From contig MELA01000104.1 in NCBI GenBank assembly GCA_001767495.1, positions 1-32,875 of the forward strand: DNA of 32,875 nt, written 5' to 3'. Origin of the DNA: Acidobacteria bacterium RIFCSPLOWO2_12_FULL_65_11. GTDB taxonomy: Bacteria; Acidobacteriota; Vicinamibacteria; Vicinamibacterales; CAVVIG01. This document shows positions 1 through 10,856 of this stretch, one piece after another; positions within the stretch are counted from its first letter, which is position 1; every line of letters starts with the position of its first letter. The position numbers were made by a program, and so were the translations under genes. Under the pieces are notes generated by a model. It made no database searches, was not told the origin of the DNA, and saw only the letters and a program-made list of their open reading frames with translations.

Positions 1-3000
1 CTCTATGGATCGCTGCGGTGGACGCCGGCTGCCTTCGAGGTCTGGGACGCCGGCGCGAAGTTTTACGGCGGCGATGCGCGCTTCAACTACTCCATCAAGC
101 CGCTCGGCCTCGACATCCGTCCGATGTCGCGGTTCGATGCGAGCTTGACCAACGTCAATCTGGCGACGTACACCGACCTCGAGCGGTTGCCCGGGCAGCG
201 TTTTGCGGGTGCCGCATCGGGTCACGTCCTCATCGAGTGGCCGCTCGGACTGCTGTCCGAACGTCGTGGCAACGCCTCCTTGAGCGTGGCGCCACCATCG
301 GGCGTCCGGCCGATGACCGCTTCGCTCGACGTCTTCGAAGCTGCTGATGCCGGCCACGCGAGGCACGAGTGGGGCCCGTTTGCGCCGCTGCCGCTGCCGC
401 GGCATCTGCCGATTGCAGGCGAGTTGACGTGCGTGTTCGGACCCGACGAGGTGGTATTTGGCCCGAGCCGTTTCGTGACCGAACGCACGCACGTCGCGTT
501 CGAGGGCGCGACGATGTGGGGTGAGCGCTCGACGATCAACTTCCACGTGACGAGCGCCGACTGGCAGGAAAGCGATCAGGTGCTCGTCGGCCTCCTGCAC
601 GATTTCGGCGCATCGGCCTCGACCGTCGCCATCGGCGGGCGTGGCGAGTTCGACGGTGTGATGACGGGTTCCTTTCGCGGGCCGCGCATCGAGGGCGTCT
701 TCAGCGGAGACGATGTCCGGGCCCGGGACACCCTGTGGGGTGCGACGACGGGGCGCATCGTCTACGAGAACAGCTACGTGACGATCACCGACGGCGTGGT
801 CCGGCAGGATGATTCAGTGATCTTCGTCGACGGCCTGTTCTCGATCGGCTACCCGCGCGCCGACGGCGGCGAGCAGCTCGATGCGCGCTTCAAGCTGATG
901 CGCCGCGATCTGGACGGCCTGCGCCACGCATTTCTCTTCGACGACTATCCGGTATCGGGTCGGATGTCCGGCGAGTTTCACTTGGCGGGCGGTTACGAGC
1001 GGCCCATTGGCTTCGGTGCCATGACGATCGACGAGATGGTGGCGTTCGGTGAGCCGTTTGCGAAGGCGACGGCCTCGCTTCGGTTTGAGGAGGCTGGCGT
1101 GCGGCTCGACGGCGCCGAGATAGCCAAGGGCGCTGGGACCATCACCGGTGCGGCATTCCTGGACTGGGACGGGTCCTATGCGGTCACGGCGGACGGCAGG
1201 CAGATCTCGATCGATCAGGTCGCCCGGCTCTCTTATCCACGCGTGCCGTTGTCAGGGATGGTCGAATTCTCGGCCAGTGGCGCCGGCACGTTTGATGACC
1301 CGCGCTACGACATCACGTTCCGCGCGAGCGATCTCTTCGTCGCCAAGCAGAGCGTGGGGCTGGTGACGGGCACGCTGGCCGTGCGGGGTCAGGAGCTGAG
1401 CAGCCAGATTGACGCGGCGTCTCCGAGTCTGGACGTCAAGAGCACCGGGCGGGTCGCATTGACGGCTCGTGGCGAAGGCGAAATCACGTTCCGGTTCGAG
1501 GACACGACGATCGACCCCTACGTCCGCCTGTTCGCGCCGAACCTGTCGCCGCTCATGACGACCGTCGTCAGCGGATCGATCCGCGTCGTGGGCGGGCTCG
1601 CCGACCTCGATCGGATGTTTGCCGAGGGGACGGTGGACGATAGTCTGTCGGTCGACGTCACGATCGATCAGGTGGACATGCGGCTGCTCGACTACACGGT
1701 CAAGAACGCCCGGCCGATTCATCTCGTGCTCGAGTCACAGCAGCTGAGGGCCGATGATCTCGAGCTCATCGGCGACGAGACGCGGCTGATCGTGTGGGGC
1801 ATGATCGGGCTCAATGACCGGCGCGTGACGATCGAGGTATATGGCGAGGCAAATCTGGGCGTCATGGAGGGACTGCTCCCCGATGTCCGCGCCTCCGGCT
1901 ACGCCGAGATGAATGCCACCATCCGCGGTCCGCTCGACGAGCCAATCTTCTTGGGGACCGCCTCGATCAGCGATGGGCGCATTCGTCACGTTATGTGGCC
2001 GCATTCCTTCGAAGCGATCAATGGCACACTCTACGTCGACGCACGCGGCATTCATCTCGACGACGTGACGGCGACCGTGGCCGACGGCCGGGTGCAGCTC
2101 GGCGGGCGCATCGGGCTCGCGGGCTTTGTCCCGTCCATGCTGGACGTCACTGCCCACGCCGAGGACATGCGCCTGCGGATTCCGGAGGGCGTGCGGTCGA
2201 CCGTCGATGCGGATTTGACGCTCGGCGGCACGATCAAGTCGCCGGAACTCGGGGGCCTGGTCACGGTGAAGAATGCCGTGTGGACAAGGCGTCTGGATGC
2301 GCCGGGTAGCATCCTCGATCTGACGCGCTTGCGGCCGTCGAGCGAGGCCCCGGCCGGGGCCGTCGATGCGACGCCAGCGCTGCCGGTGAAGCTCGACGTC
2401 AGGATTCTGGCGCCGTCGACCTTCCAAGTGGACACAAATCTGGTCCGGCTGTGGGCGGACGCCGAGTTGACGCTCAGCGGCACGTACGACCAGCCCCTAC
2501 TGACTGGTCATGCGGACGTGGAGCGCGGCGACGTCAATTTCGAAGGCCGACGATACCGGATCGTGCGCGGGGCGATCGACTTGGCCGATTCGACACGAGG
2601 GGGGCCGTTTTTCGACGTCGAGGCAGAGACCAGCGTGCGGGTGCCGGCGCAGTCCGGACAGCTGTCACAGACCTACCGCATCACCGTGGGTGTGGTTGGC
2701 ACGCGGGCGCAGTTTCGGCCCACGGTCACCTCTGATCCGCCGTTGCCGGCGGCTGACGCGGTGGCGCTCCTTCTCGGCGGCGAGCGCCGGACTCAGGATC
2801 GGAATCAGGACATCGAGCTCCGGGCGCTCCAGAACCCGAACCAATCGGAAACCGACATCCTGACGGCGCGCCTCAACCAGGCGCTTGCCGCGCCGCTGTC
2901 GGCCGAGGTCGGCAGGATCGTCGAGCAGACGTTTGGCGTCGACACGTTCCAGCTCTCGCCGACGTTCATCGATCTCTTCAGCCAGACGTCGCGTCTCAAC

Positions 3001-3201
3001 AGCCCCACCGCGCGCCTGACCATCGGCAAGCGCGTCTCAGATCGCGTCTACGTGACGTTTTCTCGCAGCCTCGGCACGACGGTCAACGACCAGATCGTGT
3101 TTCTCGAGTACGAACAGAGCGAGCGACTATCGTGGGTTCTCTCGCGCAACGAGGACCAGCAGACCTACGCGCTGGAATTCCGCGTACGGCGCACCTTCTG
3201 A
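1..3201 (+). CDS. tamB: TamB-like translocation and assembly module protein (5' partial)
   Basis: The reading frame is open from base 1, so the start lies outside the window; 1066 residues are visible. The protein is a long run of beta-rich repeats with no catalytic motif, as in TamB (DUF490/AsmA-like) proteins, which span the periplasm and work with an Omp85 partner in outer-membrane protein or lipid transport. The last ~300 residues look like the TamB C-terminal domain: they include a 'VERGDVNFEGRRYRI' segment, a 'DPPLPAADAVALLLGG' segment and a final beta-rich stretch ending in Phe. The stop codon overlaps the ATG of the downstream Omp85 gene (TGATG), so the two are translationally coupled. 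This pairing is the main support for a TAM-type role. The N-terminal signal anchor cannot be seen. Confidence 0.88.
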   Translation, partial: LYGSLRWTPAAFEVWDAGAKFYGGDARFNYSIKPLGLDIRPMSRFDASLTNVNLATYTDLERLPGQRFAGAASGHVLIEWPLGLLSERRGNASLSVAPPSGVRPMTASLDVFEAADAGHARHEWGPFAPLPLPRHLPIAGELTCVFGPDEVVFGPSRFVTERTHVAFEGATMWGERSTINFHVTSADWQESDQVLVGLLHDFGASASTVAIGGRGEFDGVMTGSFRGPRIEGVFSGDDVRARDTLWGATTGRIVYENSYVTITDGVVRQDDSVIFVDGLFSIGYPRADGGEQLDARFKLMRRDLDGLRHAFLFDDYPVSGRMSGEFHLAGGYERPIGFGAMTIDEMVAFGEPFAKATASLRFEEAGVRLDGAEIAKGAGTITGAAFLDWDGSYAVTADGRQISIDQVARLSYPRVPLSGMVEFSASGAGTFDDPRYDITFRASDLFVAKQSVGLVTGTLAVRGQELSSQIDAASPSLDVKSTGRVALTARGEGEITFRFEDTTIDPYVRLFAPNLSPLMTTVVSGSIRVVGGLADLDRMFAEGTVDDSLSVDVTIDQVDMRLLDYTVKNARPIHLVLESQQLRADDLELIGDETRLIVWGMIGLNDRRVTIEVYGEANLGVMEGLLPDVRASGYAEMNATIRGPLDEPIFLGTASISDGRIRHVMWPHSFEAINGTLYVDARGIHLDDVTATVADGRVQLGGRIGLAGFVPSMLDVTAHAEDMRLRIPEGVRSTVDADLTLGGTIKSPELGGLVTVKNAVWTRRLDAPGSILDLTRLRPSSEAPAGAVDATPALPVKLDVRILAPSTFQVDTNLVRLWADAELTLSGTYDQPLLTGHADVERGDVNFEGRRYRIVRGAIDLADSTRGGPFFDVEAETSVRVPAQSGQLSQTYRITVGVVGTRAQFRPTVTSDPPLPAADAVALLLGGERRTQDRNQDIELRALQNPNQSETDILTARLNQALAAPLSAEVGRIVEQTFGVDTFQLSPTFIDLFSQTSRLNSPTARLTIGKRVSDRVYVTFSRSLGTTVNDQIVFLEYEQSERLSWVLSRNEDQQTYALEFRVRRTF

Positions 3202-6170
3202 TGCGACGACTGCGACCCCTCGCCGGTGCCGCCGCGCTGCTGACGCTGGCCGCCGCACCCCCGGCACGCGCGGACATCGGCGACTACCTGGGCAGGACGG
3301 TCGCGTCGGTCAGCCTGGTGCTGGACGGTCGCGAGACCACCGATCCGGCGTTTGTAGGGATCGTCGAAACGCGCGTGGGCCGGCCGCTATCGATGTTTGA
3401 GGTCCGCGAGAGCATCGCGCATCTGTTCAGCCTGGGGCGCTTCGAGGGCGTGAGTGCCGACGCGAGCATGGTCGAAGCAGGGGTGGCGCTGCGATACGAG
3501 CTCAGCCCGATCCGCCTGGTGTCAAGAATCGAGTTCACCGGCAAGCTGGACGCGCCCGGGATCGACGTCGGCCAGCTTCGACGCGCCATCACGAACCGCT
3601 ACGGGTCGTCGCCCCGTCTTAGCCTAGCCGGCGACGTCACGACGCTTGTCCGCGATGCGCTGCGCCAGCGCGGCTATCGTCGTCCCGGCTTGAGACCGCG
3701 AGCCGATATGCGCGAGTCGGGGCAGGCCACACTCGTCTTCGATGTCGATCCCGGGCCGCGCACGATCATCGGCGCGATCGATGTCCTCGGCGCGCCGGCG
3801 GTGTCGCGGGCCGATCTCCTCAGACAATTCGGTGTCAAGACCGGCGACCCCTACGAGCCGGAGGCGCTTACCGCCCGCATTGCCAGTTACGTTGACAGGC
3901 GCCACAGTCAGAGGTACTACGAAACGCAAGTCCTGCCGACGGTCAGCTTCAGCGACGACGAACGCGTGGCGAATCTGGCGCTCACGGTCACGCCGGGCCC
4001 TCGAGTGACAGTCAACTACGCGGGCGACTCGATGCCCTCCGATCAGCTGGCCGAGCTGGTGCCGATCGAGCGAGAAGGATCTGCCGACGAGGATCTGCTG
4101 GAGGATTCGACGCGTCGCATCGCAGCGTATCTCCGTGGACAGGGCTACCGCGAGGCGACCGCCACCTTCACGCGCGATTCAAGCGACGGCGAGTTGTCCA
4201 TCACCTTCACGGTGTTCAAGGGACCGCAGTACGTCATCGAACGTGTCGATTTTTCCGGAGACGTGTCGAGGTCGCGCGCTGCCTTCGAACCTCGCTTGCG
4301 GCTGAGACAGGGCGCGCCGTTTTCGGCCGCGAGTCGGGACGCGGACAAAGCGGCCATCGAGGCCTTCTACCGTCTCGACGGCTTTCGTGGTGTACGGGTC
4401 GATTTCTACGATGAGCCCGGGACATCGATCCTGCGCGGCGCGCGAGTCCCGGTCGTGGTGCGGGTCGCGATCGTTGAGGGCGTTCGCACCGTCGTCGGCG
4501 ACGTCGGCTTTGAAGGTAATGCGTCGATCTCCGAGGGTGTGCTCCGCGCGTGTTCTCCAGACGAGCGAGACCTCCGCACGTGTCCGCAGCTGCAGCCGGG
4601 TGTGCCGTACTTCGAGCCGCAGTTGCAGAGGGACAGTGACGCGATTGCTCTGCGGTACGCGAATCTTGGCTTCCGGACGGCGACGGTGGCCGCGGGGCGA
4701 GAATTGACGCCGGACGGGACTCGAGCCGACCTGGTGTTCACGGTTCAAGAAGGGCCGCGTCTTCTCCTCGATCACGTGCTCATCGCCGGCAACCTGCGCA
4801 CGAATGCGGAGATCATCGAGCGAGAGTTACAGATCAAGCCGGGCGAGCCGCTGGGTCTTGCGGCGCGCGATGAGAGCCAGCGGCGGCTCGCCGCGCTCGG
4901 GCTGTTCAGGCAGGTGGAAATTAAGGAGCTCCGGCACAATAGCAATACGCTGTGGGACTGGTTGATTACGGTGGAGGAAGCCCCACCGACGACGATTGGC
5001 TACGGCGGCGGCTTGGAGGGACGGTTGCTCGTGCGACGCGATGACAGCAGCGGTGCCGCCACACAGAAGTTCGAAGTGGCGCCGCGTGCGTTTTTCGAGA
5101 TCGGGCGCCGCAATCTGTTCGGTAAGAACCGATCGGTGAACCTGTCCACCAGCGTCAGTCTGTACCCGAAGGACTCTCCGTCCGTGCCTAACAGTGCGGA
5201 CACCACCGGGGGCTTCGCGTTCGCCGAGTACCGGGTGCTCGGTACGTTGCGCGAGCCGCGCGTGTTCGGCACCGCCGGTGATGGGCTGTTGACCGCCACG
5301 ATTGAGCGGCAGATTCGATCGAGCTTCAACCTTTCCCGCCGGGGCGCCGCCGCACAGCTGGCCCGGCCATTCACGACGCACGTCAGTCTTGGCGCCGGCT
5401 ATCAGATTCAGCGTACCGAGCTGCTCGACGTCCAGAACGCGGATCAGCAGCAGTTGCTCATCGACCGCGTGTTCACGCAGGTGCGCCTCTCCTCATTGTT
5501 CGCGTCGGGCGTCTACAGCACCCGCAACGATCCCGTGGATCCGTCCGCCGGCGAGTACGTGAGCGTGACAGCGCAGGTCGCCGCCAGGCGCATTGGGTCG
5601 GAAATCGGGTTCGCGAAGTCGTCGTTCACCGCCCAGGCCTTTCGTGCGGTGCCCGGCGCCAACCGAATCGTGCTTGCCGGCAGCGCCCGGCTCGGTCTAG
5701 CGACCGGATTCCCGCGTGACGTCGTGGTGGTCGATGACCTCGGCCAGCCGAGCGTTCAGAGTGTGAGAGACCTGCCCCAGGCCGAACGCTTCTTCGCTGG
5801 CGGCGATACGACCGTGCGCGGGTTCGCCCTCGACAGACTCGGCACGACCGACACGATCAGAGATGGCTTTCCGATCGGCGGGAATGCCCTGGCCATCCTC
5901 AACGGCGAACTGCGCGTGCCCCTCTTGAGCAGTCTTGGCGTGGTTGGGTTCTGGGACGTTGGCAACGTATTCGCCCACGTCGTTGATGTCGATCTAAGAA
6001 AACTGCGAAGCGCCGTCGGCTTCGGCCTTCGCGTCAGAACGCCGATCGGCCCGATCCGCGTCGACTGGGGATACAAGATGGACAGCCGGCCCGGCGATCT
6101 GGCGCGTCCCGATTCGATCTTCGTGCTGGGAGCGTCGGCGGCCTTCATCAGCTTCGGACAGGCCTTCTAG
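3201..6170 (+). CDS. Omp85-family outer-membrane assembly protein with seven POTRA-like repeats
   Basis: 989 residues from the ATG at 3201, which overlaps the tamB stop. Starting there gives a clean signal peptide (MRRLRPLAGAAALL, cleavage probably after Ala24); the open frame upstream lies inside tamB. Seven POTRA-like units can be traced by recurring strand-helix patterns and 'GY/GF...A' turns, beginning near residues 30, 103, 185, 267, 342, 428 and 519. A C-terminal 16-strand-type barrel begins near residue 600. The barrel carries the Omp85 loop-6 signature VRGF at residues 872-875 after FFAGGD. The protein ends in a Phe (GQAF), typical of outer-membrane proteins. BamA has five POTRA domains and TamA three, so the repeat number does not decide between them; the tamB neighbour favours a TamA-like role, but it may be the general BamA. 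Confidence 0.9.
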   Translation: MRRLRPLAGAAALLTLAAAPPARADIGDYLGRTVASVSLVLDGRETTDPAFVGIVETRVGRPLSMFEVRESIAHLFSLGRFEGVSADASMVEAGVALRYELSPIRLVSRIEFTGKLDAPGIDVGQLRRAITNRYGSSPRLSLAGDVTTLVRDALRQRGYRRPGLRPRADMRESGQATLVFDVDPGPRTIIGAIDVLGAPAVSRADLLRQFGVKTGDPYEPEALTARIASYVDRRHSQRYYETQVLPTVSFSDDERVANLALTVTPGPRVTVNYAGDSMPSDQLAELVPIEREGSADEDLLEDSTRRIAAYLRGQGYREATATFTRDSSDGELSITFTVFKGPQYVIERVDFSGDVSRSRAAFEPRLRLRQGAPFSAASRDADKAAIEAFYRLDGFRGVRVDFYDEPGTSILRGARVPVVVRVAIVEGVRTVVGDVGFEGNASISEGVLRACSPDERDLRTCPQLQPGVPYFEPQLQRDSDAIALRYANLGFRTATVAAGRELTPDGTRADLVFTVQEGPRLLLDHVLIAGNLRTNAEIIERELQIKPGEPLGLAARDESQRRLAALGLFRQVEIKELRHNSNTLWDWLITVEEAPPTTIGYGGGLEGRLLVRRDDSSGAATQKFEVAPRAFFEIGRRNLFGKNRSVNLSTSVSLYPKDSPSVPNSADTTGGFAFAEYRVLGTLREPRVFGTAGDGLLTATIERQIRSSFNLSRRGAAAQLARPFTTHVSLGAGYQIQRTELLDVQNADQQQLLIDRVFTQVRLSSLFASGVYSTRNDPVDPSAGEYVSVTAQVAARRIGSEIGFAKSSFTAQAFRAVPGANRIVLAGSARLGLATGFPRDVVVVDDLGQPSVQSVRDLPQAERFFAGGDTTVRGFALDRLGTTDTIRDGFPIGGNALAILNGELRVPLLSSLGVVGFWDVGNVFAHVVDVDLRKLRSAVGFGLRVRTPIGPIRVDWGYKMDSRPGDLARPDSIFVLGASAAFISFGQAF

Positions 6171-6177
6171 AGCGATC

Positions 6178-6741
6178 ATGAGATGGCAGGCTGGCAGGCT
6201 GGCAGGCTGGCAGGCTGGCGGATGGCGGACCGTCCGGACGATCCTGGCATCCGCGCTCCTGCTCGGTGTGGGGGCCGACGCGACTCGCGCCGAGGTGATC
6301 GACCGCCTCCTTGCGGTCGTGGGCGGCGAGCTGATCATGTTGAGTGACGTGAGCGCCGCCCGTGACCTTGGGCTGGTGAAGCCGGGGCCCTCCGCCGATC
6401 CGATCCGCGAAGTCCTGTCCCACCTGATCGACCGCCAGCTGCAGCTGATCGAAGTCGAGCGGTACGCGCCGAGAGAGCCGACCTCGGAGGAGGTCGATCG
6501 GGAAATCCAGAACGTACGGGCCAGACACCCCTCGCAGGAAGCGTTTGACGCAGTGCTCGCGCGGTCGGGCATCACCGTGCCGCAACTGGGGAAACGGTTG
6601 CGCGATGACCTGCGCATTCAAGCGTATCTCGATCAGCGATTCTCGACCGCGGCCGATCGTCGTCAGCGGTTGATTGACGAGTGGATTGCGGGCCTGCGGC
6701 GTCGGACACCCATCATCGATCTCTATCTGGTCGGCGGATAG
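6178..6741 (+). CDS. SurA-like periplasmic chaperone lacking a prolyl isomerase domain
   Basis: 187 residues, starting 7 bp after the Omp85 stop. After a signal-peptide-like segment ending near 'ATRA', the mature part begins EVIDRLLAVVGGELIMLSDV, the usual opening of SurA/PpiC N-terminal chaperone domains ('...I..VVN...I..SD'). A helical chaperone core follows and the protein stops there, with no parvulin domain. It probably escorts unfolded outer-membrane proteins to the Omp85 partner. The only ATG, at 6178, lies just before four copies of an 8-bp repeat, which encode WQAGRLAGWQAGG-like residues in front of the hydrophobic signal core. No other ATG, GTG or TTG occurs in frame before residue 31, so the repeat is part of the gene if the signal peptide is used. 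No clear ribosome binding site is seen. Confidence 0.8.
   Translation: MRWQAGRLAGWQAGGWRTVRTILASALLLGVGADATRAEVIDRLLAVVGGELIMLSDVSAARDLGLVKPGPSADPIREVLSHLIDRQLQLIEVERYAPREPTSEEVDREIQNVRARHPSQEAFDAVLARSGITVPQLGKRLRDDLRIQAYLDQRFSTAADRRQRLIDEWIAGLRRRTPIIDLYLVGG
6185..6216 (+). repeat. Four tandem copies of GGCAGGCT at the start of the SurA-like gene
   Basis: GGCAGGCT is repeated four times without change, followed by degenerate copies (GGCGGA, TGGCGGA) to about 6229. The unit is 8 bp, so gain or loss of a copy would shift the reading frame of the SurA-like gene that starts at 6178. Related words (CTGCCATC) occur at 26176-26198. Confidence 0.9.
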
Positions 6742-6747
6742 CGTCTG

Positions 6748-7497
6748 CTACCGGCTCCCGGCGATCTGCGCGATCTGCAGCAGGTCGAACCCCGCGTGGC
6801 TCACCATCGGCGCAACGGCCGATCGCCGGCGCAAGTACACGACGCCCCAGAACGCGCCGAGCAGGCCCGTCGTGACGGCCGCATCGAGCCCCTGCAGCAG
6901 GTGCCCGGCCCCGAATGCCGTGCTCGTGACGAGGACGCCGACCTTGGCACCGCCGAGCCACTCCTCGAAGCGGTGGAGTAGGAACGCACGCTGAATTTCT
7001 TCGCGCACGCCGCCTGCGACGATCGCCACAAGGGCAAACAGCCACGCGTCGCGAGTGGAGCCGAGCAACGCCTCTAACGGATTGCGCTCGACTGTGCGCA
7101 GCGACGGTGCCAGCAGCCGAATCGTCAGGAGCATCCCGATGCCGATGGCCAGAGCCGCCAGGGCGAGTGGCACGCCCAACGCCGCGTCGGCGGCCGGTCG
7201 TCGCCCGAAAATGACGTCACGCGGCCGTTCGCCGTGCGCGCGCAGAAACAGCAGCACGAGGCCGACGAGCATCAGCGTGTCGATGAGCGACAGCCCCACG
7301 ACGTAGCCGACGCGCAGCCGGCCGGCCGAATCGAGCGGCCCGTACCCGAACGCCGCAAATGTCGCCCCGAGCGCCAGCTGAGTGGGAACGTCGGAGCAAA
7401 GCAGCACCTCGAGGACGGCGACGATGCGTCCGACGTGCGGCTTCTCAGACGGTGGCTGGGGGCTTGTGGCTGGTGGCTGGAACTGGTCTGGCAGCAC
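6748..7497 (-). CDS. CPBP-family intramembrane metalloprotease
   Basis: 249 residues, several hydrophobic segments. The three CPBP (CAAX protease/bacteriocin-processing, Abi) motifs are present: EEIQR at residues 166-170 (two glutamates and an arginine), FGAGH with His199, and SHAGFD with His234 and Asp238. These residues form the metal site and catalytic glutamate of Rce1-type proteases in the inner membrane. The substrate cannot be told. The gene is convergent with the SurA-like gene, 6 bp apart. The start is uncertain: the GTG at 7497 is used here, but residues 8-16 (PPATSPQPP) are encoded by an intergenic-type word array at 7451-7486, so translation may begin further in. No strong ribosome binding site precedes this GTG. 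Confidence 0.85.
   Translation of the reverse strand: MLPDQFQPPATSPQPPSEKPHVGRIVAVLEVLLCSDVPTQLALGATFAAFGYGPLDSAGRLRVGYVVGLSLIDTLMLVGLVLLFLRAHGERPRDVIFGRRPAADAALGVPLALAALAIGIGMLLTIRLLAPSLRTVERNPLEALLGSTRDAWLFALVAIVAGGVREEIQRAFLLHRFEEWLGGAKVGVLVTSTAFGAGHLLQGLDAAVTTGLLGAFWGVVYLRRRSAVAPMVSHAGFDLLQIAQIAGSR
7451..7486. repeat. Degenerate GGTGGCTGG word array
   Basis: Copies of GTGGCTGG and close variants (GGTGGCTGGGGG, TTGTGGCTGG, TGGCTGGAACTGG) follow one another. The array overlaps the predicted N-terminus of the CPBP gene on the minus strand. No inverted partner is seen nearby. Confidence 0.75.
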
Positions 7498-7561
7498 GCG
7501 GTCAAGGGTACTTGATCGACCGGATCCTGCGGTTGCACGCGAAGTCTCGAACTGACAAACA

Positions 7562-7577
7562 CATCAACATCTTGCGA
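7562..7577 (+). promoter_or_regulatory. NrdR box 1 (upstream, weaker)
   Basis: CATCAACATCTTGCGA matches the core of the NrdR consensus (acaCwAtATaTwGtgt) at C, w, A, A, T, T, w and G, with degenerate ends. It lies exactly 32 bp (start to start) before the stronger box at 7594, the three-helical-turn spacing usual for paired NrdR sites. On its own it would not be convincing. Confidence 0.65.
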
Positions 7578-7593
7578 TTGCCCTAAAATAAAC

Positions 7594-7609
7594 GCACAAT
7601 ATGTTGTGT
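7594..7609 (+). promoter_or_regulatory. NrdR box 2 (strong)
   Basis: GCACAATATGTTGTGT is a near-perfect NrdR box: only the first base and one central base differ from acaCwAtATaTwGtgt. It ends 8 bp before a -35 element and lies upstream of the ribonucleotide reductase gene. NrdR is the ATP/dATP-sensing repressor of nrd genes, so nrdJ is probably repressed when dATP is high. Confidence 0.85.
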
Positions 7610-7617
7610 TTACACGC

Positions 7618-7648
7618 TTGACAAAGCCTTACTCTGGGCGCATATTAA
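7618..7648 (+). promoter_or_regulatory. Sigma-70-type promoter of nrdJ
   Basis: A perfect -35 TTGACA at 7618-7623 is followed by TATTAA at 7643-7648 (19-bp spacer; CATATT at 7641 would give 17 bp). Transcription would begin near 7655, leaving a leader of about 130 nt before nrdJ. Confidence 0.65.
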
Positions 7649-7674
7649 TCCGCCGTAACTGCGACAGCCGACAA

Positions 7675-7751
7675 GCGAGAACCTCCCGGCTTCTCGCCAG
7701 GCGTATCACATCCAGGGTTTGAACCCGAGGCGCTTCCGGGGGCGGGAAGCG
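7675..7751 (+). other. Structured leader of nrdJ
   Basis: Two 7-bp hairpins lie between the promoter and nrdJ: GCGAGAA (7675-7681) with TTCTCGC (7691-7697), and CGCTTCC (7731-7737) with GGAAGCG (7745-7751). A smaller GGGTT/AACCC pairing lies between them. A cobalamin riboswitch would make sense before a B12-dependent enzyme, but I cannot find a convincing B12 box, so the identity stays open. Confidence 0.45.
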
Positions 7752-7788
7752 ATCGTCATCCGGGCAGCCGGAGTATGGGAGTTGGGAC

Positions 7789-10665
<2,877 letters not shown>

Positions 10666-10675
10666 CGACGACGCA

Positions 10676-10704
10676 GGGATTTGGGATTCGGGGTTTGGGA
10701 TTCG
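10676..10704. repeat. Degenerate GGGATTTGGGATTCGGG word array
   Basis: GGGATTTGGGATTCGGGG is followed by TTTGGGATTCG, directly after the nrdJ stop and before its terminator hairpin. It is one of several different word arrays at gene ends in this window. Confidence 0.75.
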
Positions 10705-10709
10705 TTGGG

Positions 10710-10733
10710 GCCGGGCTCACGCCCGGCTCTTTT
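10710..10733 (+). terminator. Intrinsic terminator of nrdJ
   Basis: A perfect 7-bp GC stem, GCCGGGC (10710-10716) and GCCCGGC (10721-10727), with a TCAC loop, followed by TCTTTT. It is correctly placed 45 bp after the nrdJ stop. Confidence 0.85.
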
Positions 10734-10856
10734 CGCGTTGAAGGGATCCTGCCTCCGTTCAGAGGTCACAATTGGGAGCCGCTAACAAGTGGTACTCGGC
10801 TGCGTCCTGGCATAAGGTCAAAGGTCACTATCGTTCATTCTCGAAGGAGCCAAAGC

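Noticed and set aside
7649-7788. Cobalamin riboswitch before nrdJ
   Set aside because: Expected from function, but no convincing B12 box or the usual conserved core could be found; reported only as a structured leader.
10761-10824. Three copies of AGGTCA
   Set aside because: Two lie next to each other and one 50 bp away, but there is no palindrome or spacing rule and no matching bacterial regulator is known to me.
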